16,530 nt of DNA, taken from positions 1-16,530 of the forward strand of contig NZ_JBMYXF010000059.1 in the NCBI RefSeq assembly GCF_049608145.1. Reading direction: 5' to 3'. This document shows positions 6,856-13,044 of the stretch, one piece after another. Below the pieces are notes generated by a model that worked only from the letters and a program-made list of their open reading frames with translations, did not search any database and was not told where the DNA came from. This stretch comes from Halocynthiibacter sp049608145. GTDB lineage: Bacteria; Pseudomonadota; Alphaproteobacteria; Rhodobacterales; Rhodobacteraceae. Numbering within the stretch: position 1 is the first letter of the stretch; the number at the start of each line of letters is the position of its first letter. Made by a program: the position numbers and the translations under genes.

Positions 6856-7596
6856 TCAGCGTTCCGTTTTATCGTCACTTTTGACCAGGCGCAGATGTGC
6901 CACGCCAGGTATGCCGGTAAAGGGTTGTTTATTCTCGGCAAATCCTTTCTCTGGGATGGGTGATACGGGTGTTTTGGGCGTTGGAAGTTCATATGATGGC
7001 GTGCCTGTAGCCGGCTGCGGGGCCGGACGTTGTTTTACCACTGGCGTGTTTGGTAACACTTGTGTGCGAACACTGTCTTTCAGTTCAAAACGTCGTGGGG
7101 TACGGCCTGTTTTTCCATCGGTTACAAGGCATCCCAGAATGCGGGACACATCGCCAAGATCACTTTTCAACGGAAGCAACAACATCCGGCCTTCCAGTGT
7201 GGGTTTGCCAAATCCGGATTCCCCAATCAGGTGCAATTCGGTTTTCTCAGGCCCCTGAAATACGTCTTCCAGCAGGGCTGAAACGGGCTTGCGGCTGTCG
7301 GGCACAAAGAAAGATGTCAGAGGCATGCCACGTACCTCCATCCCGATCAGATCAACCAGATGCATGCCAGCAAGGCGAAAACGGGCAAGGCCAGGGGCAA
7401 CACGTTCCAGAATAAACGCATATTCTAGGGTGTTTTCAATGCCTCGGGGATCAACATCCGTACGCAGGGGCACCGTGCGACCATGGCGCAGACCTTCCCA
7501 GTAGGCCTCCATATGTTTCAGTGCAGACCAGGTCATCTGGCCGCGATAGTTTGAAAGGGAGATAATGTCATCATACCCGCTGTTCTTCTTTTTCAT
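6856..7596 (-). CDS. PAS_5 (PF07310, formerly DUF1457) domain protein
   Basis: 246 residues, cytoplasmic, function unknown. Residues about 22-165 match the PAS_5 pattern common in alphaproteobacteria: ALKHMEAYWEGLR, DPRGIENTLEYAFILERVAP, ARFRLAGMHLVDLIGMEVRG, and PLTSFF before a second half ending in LLLPL. The rest is a proline- and threonine-rich linker (about 183-218, PNTPVVKQRPAPQPATGTP) and a short basic end (HLRLVKSD). No output domain is attached, so it may act by protein contact. The start is uncertain: the ATG at 7596 puts MKKKNSGYDD next to the domain, as in relatives, while the ATG at 7626 adds 10 residues. Neither has a good Shine-Dalgarno site. It is divergent from yicC. Confidence 0.8.
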   Translation of the reverse strand: MKKKNSGYDDIISLSNYRGQMTWSALKHMEAYWEGLRHGRTVPLRTDVDPRGIENTLEYAFILERVAPGLARFRLAGMHLVDLIGMEVRGMPLTSFFVPDSRKPVSALLEDVFQGPEKTELHLIGESGFGKPTLEGRMLLLPLKSDLGDVSRILGCLVTDGKTGRTPRRFELKDSVRTQVLPNTPVVKQRPAPQPATGTPSYELPTPKTPVSPIPEKGFAENKQPFTGIPGVAHLRLVKSDDKTER

Positions 7597-7756
7597 TGGC
7601 CCGTCTCGCTTGTCCGTCGGGCCCATTGTGAACCCGGAAACATTGTCTACAGGGTGATGTTCTGTTAACCCTGCCACCAGAATGGTTACTGGTAAGTTAA
7701 CATCGCATAGTTTTGCTCAAATTGGTGGGAAACCTTCAGAAATGGTTAACCAGATG

Positions 7757-8644
7757 ATGAACTCAATGACAGGTTTTGCGTCGGGACAGGGCGCGCAGGA
7801 TGGTTTCAGTTGGACCTGGGAATTACGATCCGTGAACGCGCGGGGACTTGATCTGCGCCTTAGAGTGCCGGATTGGCTACCAGATATCGAACGTGTGCTG
7901 AAATCTAAGCTGAACTCAGTGCTGTCGCGGGGATCTGTTACCTTAAACCTACGCCTGATGCGCGACGAAGCGGCGTCTGCAGTTCAGATCAACACGGATG
8001 CGCTTGCCACTGTTCTGTCAAATCTGGCCGTTGTGGAAGCTCAGGCCCGTTCAGCCGGTGTTACGTTGGCAGCGCCGACCTCGGTTGATTTGATGGCCAT
8101 GCGCGGCATTCTTGATACAGCGCCTGAGGTCACGGATACCGAAGGTCTGACTGCAATGCTATTGTCCGATTTTCAGGGCGTTCTTGATGACTTTCTGCGC
8201 ATGCGGGCCACAGAGGGACTATCGCTTGCGGACATTATCACCACACAGCTGGATCAGATCGAAGATCTTTCCGTCAGGGCGAATGACTTAGCTAAGGCGC
8301 GTTTTCCAAAGATGGAACAGACCCTGCGTGAAAACTTGTCGCGGGTATTAGATAACAGCGAAGCAATGGATGAAACCCGCATCGCCCAAGAGTTGGCGTT
8401 GCTTGCGGTGCGTGCTGATGTGACTGAGGAAACAGATCGTCTTCTGACACATGTCAAAGCTGCACGCGATTTATTGGGCCAAACCGGGCCATGCGGGCGT
8501 AAATTTGACTTCCTGATGCAGGAATTTAACCGCGAGGCCAATACGCTCTGTTCAAAAAGCCAAGATAAAGAGCTGACGGCAACGGGTCTTGACCTGAAGG
8601 CTGTGATTGATCAGATGCGTGAACAAATTCAGAATGTGGAGTAG
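7757..8644 (+). CDS. yicC: YicC/YloC-family endoribonuclease
   Basis: 295-residue cytoplasmic protein of the YicC family, which has been described as an endoribonuclease involved in small-RNA and mRNA decay. The N-terminus MNSMTGFASG matches the family start. WELRSVNARGLDLRLRVPDW and LSRGSVTLNLRL belong to the N-terminal YicC domain. The C-terminal DUF1732 part shows ELALLAVRADVTEETDRLLTH, CGRKFDFLMQEFNREANTL and the invariant end KAVIDQMREQIQNVE. The start was chosen by family fit; ATGs at 7754, 7742 and 7682 are in frame and none has a strong Shine-Dalgarno site. It is the first gene of a three-gene operon, with gmk 3 bases downstream, an association seen in many bacteria. Confidence 0.92.
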   Translation: MNSMTGFASGQGAQDGFSWTWELRSVNARGLDLRLRVPDWLPDIERVLKSKLNSVLSRGSVTLNLRLMRDEAASAVQINTDALATVLSNLAVVEAQARSAGVTLAAPTSVDLMAMRGILDTAPEVTDTEGLTAMLLSDFQGVLDDFLRMRATEGLSLADIITTQLDQIEDLSVRANDLAKARFPKMEQTLRENLSRVLDNSEAMDETRIAQELALLAVRADVTEETDRLLTHVKAARDLLGQTGPCGRKFDFLMQEFNREANTLCSKSQDKELTATGLDLKAVIDQMREQIQNVE

Positions 8645-8647
8645 ACA

Positions 8648-9295
8648 ATGAACACCAACCAGCGCCGGGGTCTTTTGATGATCCTGTCTTCGCCTTCGGG
8701 GGCCGGAAAATCGACATTGTCCAAACGCTTGCGCGCCTGGGATCCGACTATTCGCTTCTCTGTATCCGCCACGACACGTGCGCCCCGTGTGGGGGAAGTT
8801 GATGGGCAGGATTACCATTTCATGACCGAAGCAGATTTCAAACGGGATGTAACTGATGGCATGATGCTGGAACACGCGCATGTTTTTGGTAACTTTTATG
8901 GTTCCCCCCGGGGCCCGGTTCTTGAGGCCGTAGAAGCCGGGCAGGATGTTTTGTTTGATGTGGATTGGCAGGGCGAACAGCAGATCCGCAATACAGATCT
9001 TGGCAAACACGCATTGTCGATTTTTCTACTGCCACCTTCTATTGCAGAATTGCGGGCCCGTCTCGAAGGACGTGGTCAGGACAGCGAAGAAATCATCGAC
9101 AAACGTATGCGCAAAAGCTGGGATGAAATCAGCCGTTGGTCTAACTATGATTACGTGTTGGTAAATGATGATTTGGATGCCACGGAACAACGACTTTTGA
9201 CCATCGTTGCGTCTGAACGTCTGCGCCGTGAACAGCAACCGGGGGTGGTTGAACATATCCGTGGTCTGCAAGCTGAGTTCGAGGAAATGTCATGA
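8648..9295 (+). CDS. gmk: Guanylate kinase
   Basis: Cytosolic enzyme converting GMP and ATP to GDP and ADP, essential in purine nucleotide supply. 215 residues, the usual length. The P-loop is SSPSGAGKST (14-23). The GMP-binding segment follows with SVSATTRAPRVGEVDGQDYHF and the FGNFYGSPRGPV region. VLFDVDWQGEQQIR carries the Walker B-like aspartate, and the lid segment holds RLEGRGQDSEEIIDKRM. The ATG is 3 bases after the yicC stop, with GGAG overlapping the end of yicC, so the two are probably translationally coupled. The stop overlaps the next gene by ATGA. Confidence 0.97.
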   Translation: MNTNQRRGLLMILSSPSGAGKSTLSKRLRAWDPTIRFSVSATTRAPRVGEVDGQDYHFMTEADFKRDVTDGMMLEHAHVFGNFYGSPRGPVLEAVEAGQDVLFDVDWQGEQQIRNTDLGKHALSIFLLPPSIAELRARLEGRGQDSEEIIDKRMRKSWDEISRWSNYDYVLVNDDLDATEQRLLTIVASERLRREQQPGVVEHIRGLQAEFEEMS

Positions 9296-9819
9296 CATTA
9301 TATGCCCTTGATGGAGTAGAGCCCGAGGTTTCCGATGATGTGTTTGTCGCGGATGATGCCAATGTCATAGGCAAAATTCGCCTGCGTGTCGGATCATCTG
9401 TCTGGTTTGGGGCGACATTGAGGGGCGATAACGAACTGATTGATTTGGGGGAAGGATCCAACATTCAGGAAAGCAGTGTTCTGCATACGGATATCGGTTT
9501 TCCTCTGGTGATTGGTGCGGGTTGTACCATTGGTCACAAAGCGATGTTGCATGGTTGCGTGATTGGAGAGAACAGCCTGATCGGGATGGGTGCTACGGTA
9601 TTGAACGGTGCAAAGATTGGCAAAAACTGCCTGATCGGGGCAGGGGCGCTGATCACCGAAGGAAAAGAGATCCCGGATGGGTCTCTGGTCGTTGGGTCAC
9701 CAGGTAAGGTTGTGCGACAATTATCAGATGAGGCTGTTGAAGGCCTGAAAGCATCCGCCCTAGGCTATCAGAAAAATGCACAGCGCTTTCTGAAGGGGCT
9801 GACAGTTTTGGACCACTGA
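9292..9819 (+). CDS. Gamma-carbonic-anhydrase-like hexapeptide-repeat protein
   Basis: 175 residues of left-handed beta-helix type (imperfect hexapeptide repeats V-I-G-x-x-x from about 20 to 140), related to the YrdA/PaaY/CaiE group and Cam. The three histidines expected to bind metal at the trimer interface are present: H65 (SVLHTD), H82 (GHK) and H87 (LHG). Family motifs include GDNELIDLGEGSNIQESS and GSPGKVVRQLSDEA. Metal binding is likely; whether it hydrates carbon dioxide is not settled for this subgroup. Its ATG overlaps the gmk stop (ATGA, 9292-9295), so it is translated with gmk. It converges with a minus-strand gene 60 bases downstream and no clear terminator is seen between them. 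Confidence 0.9.
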   Translation: MTLYALDGVEPEVSDDVFVADDANVIGKIRLRVGSSVWFGATLRGDNELIDLGEGSNIQESSVLHTDIGFPLVIGAGCTIGHKAMLHGCVIGENSLIGMGATVLNGAKIGKNCLIGAGALITEGKEIPDGSLVVGSPGKVVRQLSDEAVEGLKASALGYQKNAQRFLKGLTVLDH

Positions 9820-9879
9820 TAGAATGGCTCCGGTGTGACTTCATCAGAGCTTTCTTTATGCGGAAGTGGTAAACGATTT

Positions 9880-10230
9880 TCAGACCAAACGCAGTTCTGG
9901 CGTGTGATTAAGTTCTATCAATTCACAATCCACATCCGGAGCCAGATGAGCCAACTCATTTCGGATCATGGCCTGATCGGGCAGTTTGGGTGCAAGGACG
10001 CGATAGGCACCTTTAAAACGAAATGTCTGTAGGCGCGCAGCAATATCTAGGGCATCAAATCCCCGCGATGTTAAGGGGGAGAGAACCATACCCGGACGGT
10101 GAATCAACAGAGTTTCGGCCGAAAACATATTGTAATCAATAAAAACCAGTATGTCGTCCTCAGGAAGGGGGCGACCTTGTTCAAGCCAGGTTTTTACATC
10201 ACCGATTACTAAGATAACAGTGTTGGTCAT
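9880..10230 (-). CDS. Uncharacterised protein resembling a degenerate receiver domain
   Basis: 116 residues; no named family recognised. The order of predicted segments fits a CheY-like fold: strand VILVIGD (5-11), strand ILVFIDY (27-33), helix AETLLIHRPG (38-47), strand MVLSPL (48-53), helix ALDIAARLQT (60-69), strand GAYRVLA (74-80), helix DQAMIRNELAHLA (85-97), strand CELIEL (102-107). The segment HRPGMVLSPL aligns with the usual phosphoacceptor strand HRPDLVLLDL, but proline (P52) replaces the aspartate. If the fold is right, it cannot be phosphorylated in the normal way. The start is uncertain: ATG 10230 was chosen to fit the first strand; ATG 10263 and GTG 10290 are alternatives, all with poor Shine-Dalgarno sites. 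It is divergent from phoR. Confidence 0.65.
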   Translation of the reverse strand: MTNTVILVIGDVKTWLEQGRPLPEDDILVFIDYNMFSAETLLIHRPGMVLSPLTSRGFDALDIAARLQTFRFKGAYRVLAPKLPDQAMIRNELAHLAPDVDCELIELNHTPELRLV

Positions 10231-10564
10231 TACTTGTCGTAAATCCTTTTTACGCAGGGCCATTCCCCGATACACAAACGACTCACTCACTACTATCTAA
10301 ATAGGATAAAGCCCGTTTTTTAACCGTCTTGTCAAAAAAAAATGGTTAAGCCGTGCAAATACATCATGAAAAGGTGATGAGATACCTCAAAAGGGGCTGA
10401 CACAAATAATATACATTCCTGCGCTATAGCTTATCCTGTATGTAATTTTGGCGCGCCCCCTTTAAATGGGGGTTTGAATGTATCGCCTGATTAATACGCA
10501 GTGGTTAACGTAGGTTTTTTTACCGTTACCCTTTAAGGTTACGTGGCAAAATGAGTACACATCG
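10231..10564. other. Intergenic region between the divergent pseudo-receiver gene and phoR
   Basis: About 330 bases with no convincing gene, AT-richer than its flanks. It holds an inverted pair TTAACC (10320-10325) and GGTTAA (10344-10349), a further GTGGTTAA (10501-10508), a Pho-box-like half site CTGACACAAAT (10397-10407), and a short GC hairpin CCCCC-N7-GGGGG near 10455-10471. An out-of-frame ATG at 10551 opens a 10-codon reading frame that ends inside phoR (10583). Promoters for both flanking genes must lie here. Confidence 0.5.
10306..10335 (-). promoter_or_regulatory. Possible promoter for the pseudo-receiver gene
   Basis: A perfect TTGACA (10335-10330 on the minus strand) is followed after 17-18 bases by GCTTTA/CTTTAT, a poor -10. 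It lies 75-105 bases upstream of the chosen start. The -35 is good and the -10 weak, so the call is tentative. Confidence 0.3.
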
Positions 10565-11638
10565 ATGGATAGCTCAGATCTGAACGCAATTCTGAATGCA
10601 GTACCGCTTCCTCTGGTGACGATCACACTGGATGAACGTATTGGGGCAATGAATGCTTCTGCATCAGCGATGCTCGGGGACAATCTGTTGGGGCGCCATT
10701 ACTTAACCGTTTTGCGTCAACCGGCTTTGTTGGCCGCGATTGAACATGTGTTTTCTGAACGTAAAAAATCCGAAACTCGCTACGTCGGTCGGGACGGAGA
10801 GCAGGAAGTCTGTTGGGAAATTTTATGCGGCCCACTGACCGAGAACGGCATTTTTTCCGGTGTGTTGGTCAGCTATACCGATGTCAGTGCTTTACAGACG
10901 GCTAATCAAATGCGACGCGACTTTGTTGCAAATGTCAGCCATGAATTGCGCACGCCTTTGACGGCTTTGTCTGGCTTTATTGAAACCCTACGCGGGGCTG
11001 CTAAGGATGATCCTTCTGCAAGGGATCGGTTTCTGGGCATCATGGAAAACGAAGCCAGTCGCATGAATCGTCTTGTGGGAGATCTTTTGTCCCTGTCAAA
11101 AGTCGAGGGTGATGAACGCATGCGCCCGACTGATCGTGTGGATATTGCCTCGGTACTTCGGTCTGTCGTGCAGGTGTTAAAACCTCTTGCCAAAGATCTG
11201 GGATGTAGCCTGACGCTGAACTTACCTGAAAGCTGTGATTTGGTTCTTGGGGACCAGGATCAGTTGCAACAGGTTTTCACCAATCTCATAGAAAATGCGC
11301 TGAAATATGGCGGACGGGAAAAATCTGTAACCGTCAGTGCTGAAACTGTGTCGTGGGACAAATCCCTGCGTGATGCAGGCGTGAAAATACGTGTTCAGGA
11401 TCGCGGTGAAGGAATTGCTGCGGAACACATCCCACGTTTGACGGAACGCTTTTATCGGATCGATGGGCATAGATCGCGCGAAATGGGCGGGACAGGGTTG
11501 GGTCTTGCGATCGTCAAACATATCATCAGCCGTCACCGTGGGCATATGCGTATCACAAGTACCATTGGCGAAGGCAGCTGCTTTACAGTGACTTTGCGCC
11601 GACAAGATGCAGATCCGGTGTCTGACATTTCGGATTAA
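10565..11638 (+). CDS. phoR: Phosphate-regulon sensor histidine kinase PhoR, without membrane segments
   Basis: 357-residue histidine kinase that should phosphorylate PhoB when phosphate is scarce. A PAS-like sensor region covers about residues 1-110 (ILNAVPLPLVTITLDERIGAMN, then LLGRHYLTVL and GVLVSYTDVSAL). The HisKA segment has FVANVSHELRTPLTALSGF with H126 as phosphoacceptor. The ATPase domain shows the N box NLIENALKYGG (240-250), G1 DRGEGI (279-284), F box ERFYRID and G2 GGTGLGLAIVKH (308-319). Unlike E. coli PhoR there is no hydrophobic segment at the N-terminus. The frame upstream of the ATG closes at 10511 with no other start, so the protein cannot be longer. The Shine-Dalgarno site is weak. 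Position before pstSCAB supports the PhoR call. Confidence 0.9.
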   Translation: MDSSDLNAILNAVPLPLVTITLDERIGAMNASASAMLGDNLLGRHYLTVLRQPALLAAIEHVFSERKKSETRYVGRDGEQEVCWEILCGPLTENGIFSGVLVSYTDVSALQTANQMRRDFVANVSHELRTPLTALSGFIETLRGAAKDDPSARDRFLGIMENEASRMNRLVGDLLSLSKVEGDERMRPTDRVDIASVLRSVVQVLKPLAKDLGCSLTLNLPESCDLVLGDQDQLQQVFTNLIENALKYGGREKSVTVSAETVSWDKSLRDAGVKIRVQDRGEGIAAEHIPRLTERFYRIDGHRSREMGGTGLGLAIVKHIISRHRGHMRITSTIGEGSCFTVTLRRQDADPVSDISD

Positions 11639-11815
11639 GCCGTACACTCAGGTTAATTTACTGTGGCAATGTGAGGGACGTGAAGCATTTCCGCTGCATT
11701 TATGCGATTCTTCCTGTGTCATAGATTTCGAAAACCCTGAAAATGTGACGAAATCCCTAAAATTTCATTCATTCAAACCTGCTGATTTTTATAGATTTTC
11801 CGCACCAAACAGGTC

Positions 11816-11833
11816 GCGTCATAAAACTGTTAC
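11816..11833 (+). promoter_or_regulatory. Pho box (PhoB binding site) upstream of pstS
   Basis: GCGTCATAAAACTGTTAC agrees with the E. coli Pho box consensus CTGTCATAWAWCTGTCAY at 15 of 18 positions, with both 7-base half sites 11 bases apart. It lies about 90 bases before the pstS ATG, in the 286-base phoR-pstS gap. Another half-site, GTGTCATA, is at 11716-11723. TGTGACGAAATC at 11744-11755 nearly repeats TGTTACGAAATC at 11828-11839, suggesting more than one PhoB dimer. CATAGT (11850-11855) is a possible -10. PhoB-driven induction of pstSCAB under phosphate limitation is the expected consequence. Confidence 0.75.
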
Positions 11834-11924
11834 GAAATCTACACAAAAGCATAGTCAGACGGAGCTATTCGATTGTTCGAGTTCCCGGAAGGGATCCATT
11901 CATGTCATTCAGGAGTAAACCAAT

Positions 11925-12965
11925 ATGACATTCATGAAATTGACCGCATCTGCTGCAGCGATCATTGCAGTGTCCGCCACCGCTTCTTTTGCTCGTGAGC
12001 AAATTCAGGTTGCTGGTTCTTCTACCGTTCTGCCGTATGCCGCTATTGTGGCCGAAGCATTTGGCGAAAACTTTGATTTCCCGACACCGGTTGTGGAATC
12101 AGGCGGTTCTTCAGCAGGCCTGAAACGGTTCTGTGAAGGTGTCGGCGAAGGCACCATCGATATTGCAAACGCATCACGTGCGATGAAAGACAGCGAACGT
12201 ACAGAATGTATTTTCAATGGCGTCGAAGAAATCGTCGAAGTTCGCATCGGTTATGACGGCATTGTTTTTGCCTCTGACATCAATGGCAATAGCTTTGAAT
12301 TCCAGCCGCGTGACTGGTACCTTGGCCTGTCTGCACAGATCGTTGTGGATGGTGCGCTGGTTGATAACCCATACACCATGTGGAATGAAGTAAACCCGGA
12401 TCTTCCGGCACAGGAAATTCAGGCGTTTATCCCGGGCACCAAGCACGGAACGCGTGAAGTGTTCGAAGATAAAGTGATCCTGGCGGGTTGTGAGACAATC
12501 GGTGACTACGACGTGTATCTGGCGGCTGCTGAAGGCGACACAGATAAAGCACGCGGTAAAGCTGCAGAAAAAGCCTGTATTGCACTGCGTACAGATGGCC
12601 GTTCTGTTGATATCGACGGTGACTATACTGAAACACTGGCACGTATCGTGTCCACGCCACATGGCATCGGTATTTTTGGCCTCGCGTTCTACGAAAACAA
12701 CACATCCCTGCTGCAGGTTGCACCAATGGGTGGGATTGTGCCTTCGACAGAAAGCATCGCAACCGGCGAATATCCGGTGTCACGTCCGCTGTATTTCTAC
12801 ATCAAAGCGGCACACATCGATGTGATCCCTGGTCTGAAAGAATACGCTGAATTCTTCGTATCTGACGAAATTGCAGGCCCGGATGGTCCTCTGGCAGAAT
12901 ACGGCCTTGTTTCCGATCCGGAACTTGCTGACACGCAGTCTGCAGTTTCAGCTGCTGGCCAGTAA
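11925..12965 (+). CDS. pstS: Phosphate ABC transporter periplasmic phosphate-binding protein PstS
   Basis: 346-residue high-affinity phosphate-binding protein that feeds the PstCA channel. The signal peptide runs to about residue 23 (MTFMKLTASAAAIIAVSATA then SFA), and the mature protein starts near REQIQVAGSSTV. Phosphate-site motifs are AGSSTVLPYAA, ESGGSSAGLKRFCEG and DIANASRAMKDSE, then PGTKHGTREVFE later. This is the longer PstS type common in alphaproteobacteria. AGGAG lies 9 bases before the ATG at 11925; a second ATG at 11934 is possible but less well spaced. Four cysteines suggest disulfides. It is first in pstSCAB, behind a Pho box, and is followed by a stable hairpin before pstC. 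Confidence 0.96.
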   Translation: MTFMKLTASAAAIIAVSATASFAREQIQVAGSSTVLPYAAIVAEAFGENFDFPTPVVESGGSSAGLKRFCEGVGEGTIDIANASRAMKDSERTECIFNGVEEIVEVRIGYDGIVFASDINGNSFEFQPRDWYLGLSAQIVVDGALVDNPYTMWNEVNPDLPAQEIQAFIPGTKHGTREVFEDKVILAGCETIGDYDVYLAAAEGDTDKARGKAAEKACIALRTDGRSVDIDGDYTETLARIVSTPHGIGIFGLAFYENNTSLLQVAPMGGIVPSTESIATGEYPVSRPLYFYIKAAHIDVIPGLKEYAEFFVSDEIAGPDGPLAEYGLVSDPELADTQSAVSAAGQ

Positions 12966-12984
12966 GCCCAGTCTAGCATCATCA

Positions 12985-13014
12985 TGCTGATCCCCGATTG
13001 CGCGGGGATCAGCA
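12985..13014 (+). promoter_or_regulatory. Intercistronic hairpin between pstS and pstC
   Basis: Perfect 11-base stem: TGCTGATCCCC (12985-12995) and GGGGATCAGCA (13004-13014), with an 8-base loop. It begins 20 bases after the pstS stop and 60 bases before the pstC ATG. No T tract follows, so it is not a standard terminator. In binding-protein operons such hairpins usually protect the upstream message from 3' exonucleases or reduce downstream expression, which would favour PstS over the membrane subunits. Confidence 0.7.
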
Positions 13015-13044
13015 CCCATTCCCTCAGATACCCGGCTGCTGCTC

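Noticed and set aside
11607..11918. A 103-codon plus-strand frame between phoR and pstS.
   Set aside because: It covers the Pho box and pstS leader, its start lies inside phoR, and the product shows no coding-like pattern.
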